NCBI RefSeq assembly: GCF_018785315.1
Contig: NZ_WQPN01000031.1
Coordinates: 27,214-91,213, forward strand
Reading direction: 5' to 3'
Source: Clostridium sp. MCC353
GTDB lineage: Bacteria > Bacillota > Clostridia > Lachnospirales > Lachnospiraceae
Length of the DNA: 64,000 nt
Shown here one piece after another: positions 26,551 to 35,503 of the stretch. Below the pieces are notes generated by a model. The model made no database searches. It worked only from the letters and a program-made list of their open reading frames with translations, and was not told the DNA's origin. The position numbers and the translations under genes were made by a program. Position 1 is the stretch's first letter, and every line of letters begins with the position of its first letter.

Positions 26551-28671
26551 TTGGCTGGAAGAGAATATCCGTTAGAGAGAACCAGAAATATTGGTATCAT
26601 GGCTCATATCGATGCTGGTAAAACAACATTAACAGAGCGTATCCTTTATTACACTGGTGTTAACTATAAAATTGGTGATACTCATGAAGGTACTGCTACC
26701 ATGGACTGGATGGAGCAGGAGCAGGAAAGAGGTATCACAATTACTTCAGCTGCTACTACCTGTCATTGGACACTGCAGGAAAACTGCAAGCCCAAAAAAG
26801 GTGCTCTGGAACACCGTATCAATATCATTGATACTCCAGGACACGTTGACTTTACAGTAGAAGTTGAGCGTTCTCTGCGTGTGCTTGACGGTGCTGTCGG
26901 CGTATTCTGTGCTAAGGGCGGTGTTGAACCACAGTCCGAAAACGTATGGCGTCAGGCTGACACCTACAATGTACCCCGTATGGCATTCATCAACAAGATG
27001 GATATCTTAGGTGCAAACTTCTACGGCGCAGTAGACCAGATTAAAACAAGATTAGGCAAGAACGCAATTTGTCTTCAGCTCCCGATCGGTGCAGAAGATG
27101 AATTCAAAGGCATCATCGATCTGTTCGAGATGCAGGCTTATATCTACAATGATGACAAGGGTGAAGATATCACCATCACGGAAATCCCTGAGGATATGAA
27201 GGATGATGCAGAGCTTTACCGTACAGAATTAGTAGAGAAGATCTGCGAACTGGACGACGATCTGATGATGGAATATCTGGAAGGTGAAGAACCTTCCGTT
27301 GAAAAGCTGAAAGCAGCTCTCAGAAAAGGAACCTGTGAATGTACAGCCATTCCTGTATGCTGCGGTACTGCTTACAGAAACAAAGGCGTTCAGAAACTTC
27401 TGGATGCGATTCTTGAATTCATGCCTGCTCCAACAGACATTCCTTCTATTAAGGGTGTTGACCTGGAAGGCAATGAAATCGAGAGACATTCATCTGATGA
27501 TGAGCCTTTCTCAGCATTGGCATTTAAGATCATGACCGACCCGTTCGTTGGTAAACTGGCATTCTTCCGTGTATATTCCGGTTCTATGAACTCCGGTTCT
27601 TATGTACTGAATGCAACCAAGAACAAAAAAGAGCGTGTTGGACGTATTCTTCAGATGCATGCGAACAAGAGACAGGAATTAGATAGAGTATATGCCGGTG
27701 ATATCGCGGCAGCCGTTGGATTTAAGACTACAACTACTGGTGATACCATCTGTGATGACCAGCATCCAGTAATTCTGGAATCCATGGAATTCCCAGAGCC
27801 GGTTATCGATATCGCAATCGAGCCTAAGACCAAAGCAGGTCAGGGCAAGATGGGTGAAGCTTTGGCAAAACTTGCTGAAGAAGATCCTACCTTCAGAGCA
27901 AAAACTGATCCTGAAACAGGACAGACCATCATTTCCGGTATGGGTGAGCTTCATCTGGAAATCATCGTTGACCGTCTTCTTCGTGAATTCAACGTAGAAG
28001 CTAACGTTGGTGCTCCTCAGGTTGCTTACAAAGAGACATTTACCAAAGCGGTTGATGTTGACAGCAAGTACGCAAAACAGTCCGGTGGACGTGGACAGTA
28101 CGGTCATTGTAAAGTTCACTTCGAACCTATGGATGCAAACGCGGAAGAAACCTTTAAATTCGAATCCACCGTTGTCGGAGGAGCTATTCCTAAAGAATAT
28201 ATCCCGGCAGTCGGAGCAGGTATCGAAGAGGCTTCTAAAGCTGGTATCTTAGGCGGATTCCCGGTACTTGGTATCAAAGCTACCGTATTTGACGGTTCTT
28301 ATCATGAAGTCGACTCCAACGAAATGGCATTTAAGATTGCCGGTTCTTTAGCGTTTAAGGATGCTATGAACAAGGCAGGCGCTATTTTGCTTGAACCGAT
28401 CATGAAAGTAGAAGTTACTATGCCTGAGGAATATATGGGCGACGTTATCGGTGATATCAACTCCCGTCGTGGCCGTATCGAAGGTATGGATGATATCGGC
28501 GGCGGAAAGATGGTTAGAGCTTTCGTTCCGTTGTCTGAGATGTTCGGATATTCAACAGACCTGCGTTCTAAAACACAGGGACGTGGTAACTACTCCATGT
28601 TCTTTGATAAATATGAACCAGTTCCTAAGTCCGTACAGGAAAAAGTTATCGCTGAACGCAAAGGTAAGTAA
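26551..28671 (+). CDS. fusA: Translation elongation factor G
   Basis: A 706-aa translocation GTPase. The G1 motif is [19 protein letters not shown], followed by [29 protein letters not shown] and NKMD. Domains II-V follow in normal order, with the domain IV tip near GGGQYGH-like [16 protein letters not shown]. It ends with the usual [16 protein letters not shown]. The start is TTG at 26551 with AGGAGGAAAAAG upstream; this rare start may lower its output relative to tuf. It belongs to the str operon. Confidence 0.98.
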   Translation: MAGREYPLERTRNIGIMAHIDAGKTTLTERILYYTGVNYKIGDTHEGTATMDWMEQEQERGITITSAATTCHWTLQENCKPKKGALEHRINIIDTPGHVDFTVEVERSLRVLDGAVGVFCAKGGVEPQSENVWRQADTYNVPRMAFINKMDILGANFYGAVDQIKTRLGKNAICLQLPIGAEDEFKGIIDLFEMQAYIYNDDKGEDITITEIPEDMKDDAELYRTELVEKICELDDDLMMEYLEGEEPSVEKLKAALRKGTCECTAIPVCCGTAYRNKGVQKLLDAILEFMPAPTDIPSIKGVDLEGNEIERHSSDDEPFSALAFKIMTDPFVGKLAFFRVYSGSMNSGSYVLNATKNKKERVGRILQMHANKRQELDRVYAGDIAAAVGFKTTTTGDTICDDQHPVILESMEFPEPVIDIAIEPKTKAGQGKMGEALAKLAEEDPTFRAKTDPETGQTIISGMGELHLEIIVDRLLREFNVEANVGAPQVAYKETFTKAVDVDSKYAKQSGGRGQYGHCKVHFEPMDANAEETFKFESTVVGGAIPKEYIPAVGAGIEEASKAGILGGFPVLGIKATVFDGSYHEVDSNEMAFKIAGSLAFKDAMNKAGAILLEPIMKVEVTMPEEYMGDVIGDINSRRGRIEGMDDIGGGKMVRAFVPLSEMFGYSTDLRSKTQGRGNYSMFFDKYEPVPKSVQEKVIAERKGK

Positions 28672-28795
28672 TTTACCAGGGTGTATGAATCAACTGTCAG
28701 GCGGGGAAAACTGTTATCAGACGGTTAAACCTGCCGCCAGTTGAAAATTGCCGCCGGGCAGTAAAAAAACTGCTCGTTCAGCTGTAATAATAGGC

Positions 28796-28824
28796 TTGAA
28801 AATTGTGCATAAATAGCATATAAT
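28796..28824 (+). promoter_or_regulatory. Separate promoter for tuf
   Basis: TTGAAA at 28796-28801 and TATAAT at 28819-28824 are 17 nt apart in the 247-nt fusA-tuf gap, so tuf can be transcribed on its own. A small GGCAGT / ACTGCT hairpin lies upstream near 28757-28775. Confidence 0.8.
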
Positions 28825-28918
28825 GAGAGATAGCCATAGTTTGACAGGCATAGTCTGCAAACACAATACTAAAACAATAGGAAGCCCCAAGAGGCCCAAT
28901 TAAGGAGGACGTTATAAA

Positions 28919-30112
28919 ATGGCAAAAGCAAAGTTTGAAAGAAACAAACCGCATTGTAACATTGGTACCATCGGACACGTAGACCATGGTAAAACCACTT
29001 TAACAGCTGCTATCACAAAAACTCTTCATGAGAGATTAGGAACTGGTGAAGCTGTTGCATTCGAAAACATCGATAAAGCTCCAGAAGAAAGAGAGCGTGG
29101 AATCACTATTTCTACAGCTCACGTTGAATATGAAACAGAAAAAAGACATTACGCACACGTTGACTGTCCAGGACATGCTGACTATGTAAAGAACATGATC
29201 ACAGGTGCTGCTCAGATGGACGGCGCTATCCTTGTAGTTGCTGCTACTGATGGTGTTATGGCTCAGACAAGAGAGCACATCCTGCTTTCCCGTCAGGTAG
29301 GCGTTCCTTATATCGTAGTATTCATGAACAAATGCGATATGGTTGACGACGAAGAACTTCTTGAATTAGTAGACATGGAAATCAGAGAATTATTAAACGA
29401 GTATGAATTCCCAGGCGATGATACACCTATCATCCAGGGTTCTGCTTTAAAAGCTCTTGAAGATCCTACAAGCGAATGGGGCGACAAGATCCTTGAATTA
29501 ATGAAAGCTGTTGACGAGTGGGTTCCAGATCCTGTACGTGCTACAGATCAGCCATTCTTAATGCCAGTTGAGGACGTATTCTCCATCACAGGCCGTGGTA
29601 CTGTTGCTACAGGTAGAGTAGAGCGTGGTACATTACACGTATCTGATGAAGTTGAAATCGTTGGTATCAGCGAAGAGACACGTAAAGTAGTTGTAACCGG
29701 TATCGAAATGTTCCGTAAATTACTTGACGAAGCTCAGGCTGGTGATAACATCGGTGCTCTTCTTCGTGGTGTTCAGAGAACTGAAATCGAAAGAGGACAG
29801 TGTTTATGTAAACCAGGTTCTGTAAAATGCCATAAGAAATTTACAGCTCAGGTTTACGTTTTAACAAAAGATGAAGGTGGACGTCATACTCCTTTCTTCA
29901 ACAACTACAGACCTCAGTTCTACTTCAGAACAACTGACGTTACAGGCGTTTGCGAATTACCAGCAGGCACAGAGATGTGTATGCCTGGCGATAACGTAGA
30001 GATGACTATCGAACTGATTCATCCAGTAGCTATGGAGCAGGGTCTTCGTTTCGCTATCCGTGAAGGTGGACGTACTGTAGGTTCAGGTAGAGTTGCTACT
30101 ATCGTTGAATAA
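28919..30112 (+). CDS. tuf: Translation elongation factor Tu
   Basis: A 397-aa GTPase that delivers aminoacyl-tRNA to the ribosome. [15 protein letters not shown] (G1), [17 protein letters not shown] (switch I/G2), [13 protein letters not shown] (G3), NKCDMVDD (G4) and the domain II and III sequences through [15 protein letters not shown] are all present. AAGGAGG sits 10 nt before the ATG. Codon choice is more biased (GTT, GCT, AGA, GGT) than in surrounding genes, as expected for very high expression. Confidence 0.99.
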   Translation: MAKAKFERNKPHCNIGTIGHVDHGKTTLTAAITKTLHERLGTGEAVAFENIDKAPEERERGITISTAHVEYETEKRHYAHVDCPGHADYVKNMITGAAQMDGAILVVAATDGVMAQTREHILLSRQVGVPYIVVFMNKCDMVDDEELLELVDMEIRELLNEYEFPGDDTPIIQGSALKALEDPTSEWGDKILELMKAVDEWVPDPVRATDQPFLMPVEDVFSITGRGTVATGRVERGTLHVSDEVEIVGISEETRKVVVTGIEMFRKLLDEAQAGDNIGALLRGVQRTEIERGQCLCKPGSVKCHKKFTAQVYVLTKDEGGRHTPFFNNYRPQFYFRTTDVTGVCELPAGTEMCMPGDNVEMTIELIHPVAMEQGLRFAIREGGRTVGSGRVATIVE

Positions 30113-30181
30113 TTATAATTAAAGCAAACGGCGCGTCAGCGCCGGGAATGAATATAGTTTTTTGTGTCCAAGCGTAAAGGG

Positions 30182-30217
30182 AACCCTTGAAAAGCATAGC
30201 TTTTCAAGGGTTTTTTT
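30182..30217 (+). terminator. Intrinsic terminator after tuf
   Basis: AACCCTTGAAAAGC pairs perfectly with GCTTTTCAAGGGTT over 14 bp with an ATA loop, followed by T. Confidence 0.95.
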
Positions 30218-30289
30218 GTGGTGTATCCAGTGATAACGGACTTTCTGGCAGAAAATCATGGAACCTATAGACTATAAAAGAAGACTATG

Positions 30290-30350
30290 AAAAAACAGAG
30301 GCGGTATGAAAGGATAGGATTTTTATACTTTCATACCGCCTCTGTTTTTT
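30290..30350. terminator. Bidirectional terminator
   Basis: AAAAAACAGAGGCGGTATGAAAG at 30290-30312 is the reverse complement of 30328-30350 and ends in T runs on both strands. It serves the HTH gene on the minus strand and backs up the tuf terminator. Confidence 0.9.
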
Positions 30351-30366
30351 GTAATGATCCCTTTAA

Positions 30367-30660
30367 TCAGCTATAGGGGGATTTTAATGATTTAAAATAT
30401 TCTACCATTGAATATACCAGCATAGTTTCTTTTTCATTCAGATAAGAAATATCCAGTGTGGATGTTTCTTTAATTCCCAGCAGATAATCGGTTGATATAT
30501 GAAAAAGTTTTGCAATGTCTACAATTAGTGCGGTAGATGGGACAGAAGTCCCCATCTCCCAGGCATTGACGGAACTTCTGGTTACATTAAGTTTTTTTGC
30601 AAGCGCTGTCTGGGTCAGTTCATTCTTCTCACGTAAGTCTTTTATTCGATCGGCTACCAC
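30367..30660 (-). CDS. Small HTH (Xre-type) transcriptional regulator
   Basis: A 97-aa protein with an N-terminal Cro/CI helix-turn-helix (RIKDLREKNELTQTALAKKLNVTRSSVNAWEMG, then PSTALIVDIAKLFHISTDYLLG) and a short C-terminal tail of about 30 residues. The GTG at 30660 is preferred: AAGGAG (complement of 30669-30674) is 8 nt upstream and overlaps the first codon of the longer GTG option at 30669. It is divergent from the Tad cluster. The gap contains several TGATA-type repeats, so it may repress its own gene and the Tad operon; that is inference. Confidence 0.85.
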   Translation of the reverse strand: MVADRIKDLREKNELTQTALAKKLNVTRSSVNAWEMGTSVPSTALIVDIAKLFHISTDYLLGIKETSTLDISYLNEKETMLVYSMVEYFKSLKSPYS

Positions 30661-30674
30661 GATTACCACTCCTT

Positions 30675-30730
30675 TATAATGATAATATACTAACCAAAAT
30701 GATATTACATTATCAAAAAGATATTATAAA
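30675..30730. promoter_or_regulatory. Candidate operator region between the HTH gene and the Tad cluster
   Basis: This AT-rich spacer holds repeated half-sites: AATGATAATATAC, AATGATATTAC, ATTATCA and AAAGATATTATA. They lie just upstream of the -35 box of the Tad promoter and within the promoter region of the divergent regulator. Confidence 0.4.
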
Positions 30731-30759
30731 TTGACACAAGGCAAAAAGTTGTTTATAAT
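30731..30759 (+). promoter_or_regulatory. Promoter of the Tad cluster
   Basis: TTGACA at 30731-30736 and TATAAT at 30754-30759 are 17 nt apart, a perfect consensus pair, 68 nt before the TadZ start. Confidence 0.85.
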
Positions 30760-30826
30760 ACAGGTAAAAGTTACAAAAAAAATCAAGAAAATACATAAAT
30801 TATGAAAAAAGAAAGCGGTGGTCCAA

Positions 30827-31894
30827 ATGCAGATTCGTCTGATTATTGGTGATGCGGATGTCAGGTATTTAAGCAATCTGGTATCCTTCCTGGAAAAGAA
30901 TTATATGAGCAAACTGGAGATATTTTCTTTTTCCAACAGGGATGTGATGATGGAGTATTTCCAGAATGGAAATGCGGATGTGATTCTGCTGGATGAGAGC
31001 ATCGGAATCACGGCCCAGGAAGTGTCCACTTATGGAAAGACGGCCCTTCTCAGTGATCAGGGGGCCCAGGCCGGGCAGGAAGGGGTCCGGATCATTGAAA
31101 AGTATAAAAAGCCGGATCTGATCTACAAGGATATTCTGGACATCTATGCGGACTGCGGCAGAGGGCATGGATTCAGGCCCACAGACGTGGCGGCGGGAAA
31201 GATGATACTGGTCACCGGTTTTTCAGGCGGTATGGGCGCGTCTACATTTGCGGCAGCCCTTGCTATGAAATACGCGTCAAAAGATAAAAAAGTTTTATAT
31301 CTCAATTTAGAAACGACAGGAAGCAGTTCGGATTTCTTCTCGGGAACGGGAAATTACTGTTTTGACGACGTGATCTTCGCGCTGAAGAGCCAGAGAGCGG
31401 ATATCCGCCTGAAGATGGAGAGCAGTGTGCGCAGGGACGCCAAAAGCGGGGTGTATTATTTTGAGCCGTGCAGCACTCCCATGTATATGCTGGAGATGAC
31501 TTATCAGGATATTTTGAGGATTTTAGAGGTGCTGGCCTTGTCCGGAGATTATGAATATGTGGTTACGGATATGAATTTCCAGCTTTCCAAGGATTTTATG
31601 GAGATTATGAAGCTGATGAACCGCATTGTGCTGGTGGAGGACGGGACGGAAACGGCCAACAGCAAGTTTGTGAGAACCATGCAGGCGCTGAAAGTGCTGG
31701 AGAGCCAGTGCAGATTCAATGTTACGGATCTTATGGCGGTGGTCTATAACGGGTTCGGGACGAAATCCAGCAGCGAGATACCGGGGCTAAGGCTTCCCGT
31801 GTTGGGAAAACTGCCTGTGATCAGGAGGGCCCTGGTCCATGAGATCATCAATTATATTCTGGGGATTGAGGACGTATTTGCAAAACTTCTTTAA
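30827..31894 (+). CDS. TadZ/CpaE-like pilus localisation ATPase-like protein
   Basis: A 355-aa protein with an N-terminal receiver-like domain (about 1-110, MQIRLIIGDADVRYLSNLVSFLE) and a C-terminal ParA/MinD-like domain (about 120-350). In the P-loop position it reads TGFSGGMGASTFAAALA, so both signature lysines of the deviant Walker A motif are missing. Atypical TadZ/CpaE proteins of this type act as polar or site markers for pilus assembly rather than as strong ATPases. The ATG at 30827 is preferred over the GTG at 30818; the ribosome site is weak (GCGGTGG). It is the first gene of the cluster, next to tadA. Confidence 0.8.
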   Translation: MQIRLIIGDADVRYLSNLVSFLEKNYMSKLEIFSFSNRDVMMEYFQNGNADVILLDESIGITAQEVSTYGKTALLSDQGAQAGQEGVRIIEKYKKPDLIYKDILDIYADCGRGHGFRPTDVAAGKMILVTGFSGGMGASTFAAALAMKYASKDKKVLYLNLETTGSSSDFFSGTGNYCFDDVIFALKSQRADIRLKMESSVRRDAKSGVYYFEPCSTPMYMLEMTYQDILRILEVLALSGDYEYVVTDMNFQLSKDFMEIMKLMNRIVLVEDGTETANSKFVRTMQALKVLESQCRFNVTDLMAVVYNGFGTKSSSEIPGLRLPVLGKLPVIRRALVHEIINYILGIEDVFAKLL

Positions 31895-31909
31895 ACGGAG
31901 GAAATGGGG

Positions 31910-33151
31910 ATGAGTGAAGAAGAATTACAGAAGCTTGTGGACGAACTGCACTATTATGTGACGGACAATTATCCGCTCAGCACCATGACGGACGAGGAAC
32001 TGGAAGAGCAGATCCGCCAGTTGGTGAACCGGCGCTGCCAGGAGTATTCCTTTGTTTCTCTGGAACAGAGGGTGATTATGTGCGAGCAGATATTCAGCGC
32101 CATCCGGGGCTTTGGCATCCTGGATCTGATCATGAGGGATGACAGCATTACGGAAGTCATGATCAACGGCCCGAAAGAGATATTTATAGAGAAATCGGGA
32201 AAACTGCAGAAGCTCAATAAGGAATTTGAAAATGAACGGCGTCTGGAGGACGTGATTCAGAAGATCGTGGGCATGGCGGGGCGTGAGGTGAACCAGGCCA
32301 ACCCCATCGTGGACACCAGGCTGCCTAATGGCTCCCGTGTAAATGTGGTGCTGCCGCCGATTTCATTAAAAGGGGCCATTGTGACGATTCGTAAGTTTTC
32401 GAAAACGCCCATGACCGTGGAACAGCTTTTAAAATATGGCTCCATCACTCCGGAAGTTGCGCATTTTCTGGAAGTTCTGGTGAAAGCCAAGTATAACATC
32501 TTCATTTGCGGCGGTACTGGCTCAGGAAAGACCACCTTTTTAAATGCGGTGTCCAACTTTATTCCCAGGGATGAGCGTGTGATCACCATTGAGGATTCGG
32601 CGGAGCTGCAGATCGCGCAGATCGATAACCTGGTCAGTCTGGAAACCAGAAACGCCAATGCGTCGGGAAGCGGGCAGATCACTATCCGGGATCTGATTAA
32701 GTCTTCCCTGCGTATGCGCCCGGAACGGATTATCGTGGGCGAGGTCCGGGGCGGGGAAGCCCTGGATATGCTTCAGGCCATGAACACAGGTCATGACGGT
32801 TCGCTGAGTACAGGCCATGCCAATTCCACGAAAGATATGTTAAGCCGTTTGGAGACAATGGTATTACAGGGATCGGCGGGACTGCCTTTGGAGGCCATCC
32901 GCCAGCAGATCGCCTCTGCGCTGGATATTATTGTCCATTTGTCGCGTCTCAGGGATAAGACCAGGAAAACTATGGAGATCACTGAGGTCTGCGGTTATGA
33001 GAACGGGGAAATCGTATTAAATCCGCTGTATGTGTTTGAAGAGGATGAGGAGAGTACTTTGAAGAAAGTGTCCGGCTGCCTGAAGAGAACGCCTAATAAG
33101 ATCCGCAATAACATGAAGCTGAAGCTGATGGGATTTGATGAAGAGCTTTAA
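31910..33151 (+). CDS. tadA: TadA/CpaF-type pilus assembly ATPase
   Basis: A 413-aa secretion ATPase that powers Tad/Flp pilus extension. An N-terminal helical part leads into the typical DLIMRDDSITEVMINGPKEIFIE, the P-loop ICGGTGSGKTTFLNAVS, the Asp box ITIEDSAELQ, the Walker B region PERIIVGEVRGGEALDMLQAMNTGHDGS and the His box TGHANS. The ATG at 31910 has GGAGG 8 nt upstream, better than the ATG at 31904. Its last codons (LMGFDEEL-stop) form the first unit of a 35-bp tandem repeat that continues past the stop. Confidence 0.93.
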   Translation: MSEEELQKLVDELHYYVTDNYPLSTMTDEELEEQIRQLVNRRCQEYSFVSLEQRVIMCEQIFSAIRGFGILDLIMRDDSITEVMINGPKEIFIEKSGKLQKLNKEFENERRLEDVIQKIVGMAGREVNQANPIVDTRLPNGSRVNVVLPPISLKGAIVTIRKFSKTPMTVEQLLKYGSITPEVAHFLEVLVKAKYNIFICGGTGSGKTTFLNAVSNFIPRDERVITIEDSAELQIAQIDNLVSLETRNANASGSGQITIRDLIKSSLRMRPERIIVGEVRGGEALDMLQAMNTGHDGSLSTGHANSTKDMLSRLETMVLQGSAGLPLEAIRQQIASALDIIVHLSRLRDKTRKTMEITEVCGYENGEIVLNPLYVFEEDEESTLKKVSGCLKRTPNKIRNNMKLKLMGFDEEL

Positions 33152-33296
33152 AACGGAAGCTAATGGGATTTAATGAAGAGCTTTAAAACGAAAGCTGATG
33201 GGATTTAATGAAGAGCTTTAAAACTAAAGCTGAAGAAATTTGATGAAGAGCTTTAAAACTGAAGTTAATGAGATTCGATGAAGAGCTTTAAATAAG
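33122..33296 (+). repeat. Five 35-bp tandem repeats over the tadA stop codon
   Basis: The unit AAGCTGATGGGATTTGATGAAGAGCTTTAAAAC.. recurs with AAGAGCTTTA at 33141, 33176, 33211, 33246 and 33281, a period of exactly 35. Unit 1 encodes the end of TadA and its stop; units 2-5 are progressively diverged copies in the gap before tadB. 35 is not a multiple of three and each unit has a stop, so the copies are not coding. Confidence 0.95.
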
Positions 33297-33312
33297 ATAA
33301 AAGAGGAAACCC

Positions 33313-34242
33313 ATGTTTGGCAAGAATAAAAAACTGCAGGAAGCAGAACCACAGGAAATAAAGGTAAGGAAAGCAAAAGTTAAAAAGGAAAAGGTTAAGA
33401 AGGTAAAGGTTAAGAAGGTAAAGGCCTCGAAGGTTAAGGCCGGGAAAGAGAAGGCGGCGAAGCCTGAAAAGCCGGTCTATGTGCCTGTTGCCGGATTTAT
33501 GGGGATGGGCGAGGATTACCATATCTATAAGATGACATTTTACGACCGGCTGAAAGGGGCGTTTGCAGGGTCTCTGCTGGGCGCGGCCATTGGATATGTG
33601 TTCTTCAATAACTGGTATGTGGCGGCTGTGCTGGCGGCGGTTATCATAGTGAAGATCCAGGGACCCTACAGGGAACATTTGAAGAAAAAGAGGCTGAAAA
33701 AACTGATTCTGGAATTTAAAGACCTGTTAGAAGCCCTTACTGCTTCTTATTCCGCGGGACAGACCACGACCATGGCATTTCTGGACGCCCAGAAGGAGAT
33801 GGCGGACCTGTTCGGAGAGCGGGCGGATATCGTCCAGGAACTTAATATTATCAATGTGGGCCTTCAGCACAACTTCAATATAGAAGACCTGCTGCTGAAT
33901 TTTGCACAGAGATCCGGGCTGGACGACGTGGAAAGCTTTGCAAACGTGTTCGAGGTCTGCAACCGGAAGGGCGGCAACTTAAAGCAGATTGTGGGAGAGA
34001 CCAGAAGTGTGATCAACGACAAGATTGAGATCGAGATGGAGATTCAGACCATGGTGGCTGCCGGTAAAAATGATTTGAATATCATGATGGTGCTGCCTTT
34101 TGTAATCATGCTTTCCATGAGAGGGCTGGGAGAGAGTATGACCGGGAACAGCCTGGTGAATATTATCGTAAAGATCGTTGTGCTGGGCATATTTGCGGCT
34201 GCTTACATGTTCGGGCTGAAGATCGTGGAAATAAAGCTTTAG
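33313..34242 (+). CDS. tadB: TadB-like inner membrane pilus assembly protein
   Basis: A 309-aa protein with a type II secretion F domain (about 135-260, LLEALTASYSAGQTTTMAFLDAQKEM and VCNRKGGNLKQIVGETRSVI) flanked by membrane helices at about 90-115 and 265-305. It would form the membrane platform with TadC. The first 60 residues are an extreme Lys/Val/Ala low-complexity tail (KVRKAKVKKEKVKKVKVKKV), not typical of TadB. RBS AGAGGAAACCC is modest. It lies between tadA repeats and tadC. Confidence 0.87.
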   Translation: MFGKNKKLQEAEPQEIKVRKAKVKKEKVKKVKVKKVKASKVKAGKEKAAKPEKPVYVPVAGFMGMGEDYHIYKMTFYDRLKGAFAGSLLGAAIGYVFFNNWYVAAVLAAVIIVKIQGPYREHLKKKRLKKLILEFKDLLEALTASYSAGQTTTMAFLDAQKEMADLFGERADIVQELNIINVGLQHNFNIEDLLLNFAQRSGLDDVESFANVFEVCNRKGGNLKQIVGETRSVINDKIEIEMEIQTMVAAGKNDLNIMMVLPFVIMLSMRGLGESMTGNSLVNIIVKIVVLGIFAAAYMFGLKIVEIKL

Positions 34243-34255
34243 GGAGGAAGGACCG

Positions 34256-35125
34256 ATGATTAACTGGTTTCAACTGGCTATGATGGCCGCAGCGACGCCG
34301 TTTGCGCTGTTCTGGATCATTTTGTATTTTAAATATCAGGGGGCTTTTCACGCCTATACGGACAGCCTGTCTCCGGAGGAATATAAGATGCCGGAACTGT
34401 TTTTTATCGGCATGGGGTTTATGCACCTGACCCGCTATGATCTCCACAGCCGCAAGGGCAGGGCCAGGATCAAAGAGATATCGGAGATCAAAGGAAAGAA
34501 ATATGCGGAGTACTATTACTACGTGATAAAAGGGGCCGGATTTACCTACATATTGACGATTATCCCCTTTGTATTCATATTGGGCGCGTTGTCCAATGAA
34601 CCGATGATGCTTTTGATCGGCGTCTGTCTGGCCGTATTGATGGTCCAGTATTTGGAAAAGGATATCAACGAAAAACTGGAACACAGACGGGAGGAACTGA
34701 TGTTAGACCTGCCTCAGATTTTGTCCAAGATGGCTCTGCTGATCAATTCAGGAATGGTCATGCGGGAAGCGTGGGTGAAGGTCGCATATACCGGAGAACG
34801 GGCCCTGTATCAGGAGATGCAGATCACTTCCCAGGAGATGGCCAATGGAGTGCCGGACCTGGAGGCCCTGAGGAATTTTGCAGACCGCTGTTCCCTGAAA
34901 GACATCCGTAAAGTTACGTCCACCATCATCCAGAATATGCAGAAGGGCAATAAAGAGCTCTCCTATTTTCTGGAGGAGATATCGAGGGAGATGTGGGAGG
35001 AGAAAAAGAATCTGGTGCGGCAGAAAGGGGAGGCCGCGGGGACAAAGCTGATGATTCCCACGGGCATGATCTTCATCGGCATTCTGATTATGGTTGTGGT
35101 GCCGATTTTCGCCAACGGTTTTTAG
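34256..35125 (+). CDS. tadC: TadC-like inner membrane pilus assembly protein
   Basis: A 289-aa second platform protein with the type II secretion F fold. Membrane helices lie at about 5-25, 95-125 and 265-289. The cytoplasmic region has LMLDLPQILSKMALLINSGMVMREAWVKVA and a helical EEISREMWEEKKNLVRQKGEAAGTKLMIPTGMIF ending. It starts 13 nt after tadB and is followed by the pilin gene after a 68-nt gap. Confidence 0.86.
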   Translation: MINWFQLAMMAAATPFALFWIILYFKYQGAFHAYTDSLSPEEYKMPELFFIGMGFMHLTRYDLHSRKGRARIKEISEIKGKKYAEYYYYVIKGAGFTYILTIIPFVFILGALSNEPMMLLIGVCLAVLMVQYLEKDINEKLEHRREELMLDLPQILSKMALLINSGMVMREAWVKVAYTGERALYQEMQITSQEMANGVPDLEALRNFADRCSLKDIRKVTSTIIQNMQKGNKELSYFLEEISREMWEEKKNLVRQKGEAAGTKLMIPTGMIFIGILIMVVVPIFANGF

Positions 35126-35193
35126 ATGGAAAAGCATAGCAATGGAAATAATGCTTTTAAATAAATAGTGTGAAAGTTAAGGAGGAACGAGTT

Positions 35194-35415
35194 ATGTTTG
35201 ACAAGATGGATATGGCGCTGCTGAATGTTCAGGCCAGAGGAAAAAGGGTGATTGAGAGACTGATTCATGAGGAGGATGGGGCAACAAATTTTATTGAAAT
35301 CGGAGTTATTGTTGTTATCGTGGTGGGGGTCGCAGTAGTTTTCAAAAGAGAACTGGGAACTGTCGTAGCCGAAGCATTTAAGAAAGTGACAGACTTTATG
35401 AAAGATACTAACTAA
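35194..35415 (+). CDS. Flp-type pilin
   Basis: A 73-aa prepilin, the probable major subunit. A leader of about 30 residues ends in EEDGATNFIEIG, followed by one hydrophobic helix (VIVVIVVGVAVVF) and a short charged tail. Flp pilins are cut after Gly so that Glu is residue +5 (G-ATAIEYG); here cutting after Gly puts Glu at +6, while cutting after the next Ala puts it at +5. The ATG at 35194 is chosen because AAGGAGGAACGA at 35179-35190 directly precedes it, which rules out the GTG at 35170. It is followed by a strong hairpin. Confidence 0.83.
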   Translation: MFDKMDMALLNVQARGKRVIERLIHEEDGATNFIEIGVIVVIVVGVAVVFKRELGTVVAEAFKKVTDFMKDTN

Positions 35416-35424
35416 AAGAATAAT

Positions 35425-35469
35425 ATCGGGTAGGAGACGGATTGTTATTAGGTCAGCCTCCTACCCGAT
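35425..35469 (+). other. Hairpin after the pilin gene
   Basis: ATCGGGTAGGAG at 35425-35436 pairs perfectly with CTCCTACCCGAT at 35458-35469 with a 21-nt loop and no T tract. It is likely to protect the pilin mRNA 3' end or partly terminate, giving extra pilin compared with downstream genes. Confidence 0.6.
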
Positions 35470-35503
35470 TACTTAAATCAGTCTCACCGGGAGGGAGGAG
35501 TAT

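Noticed and set aside
33122..33296. Possible CRISPR array because of five regular repeats
   Set aside because: The units are directly adjacent at a 35-bp period with no unique spacers, and the first unit is the 3' end of tadA.
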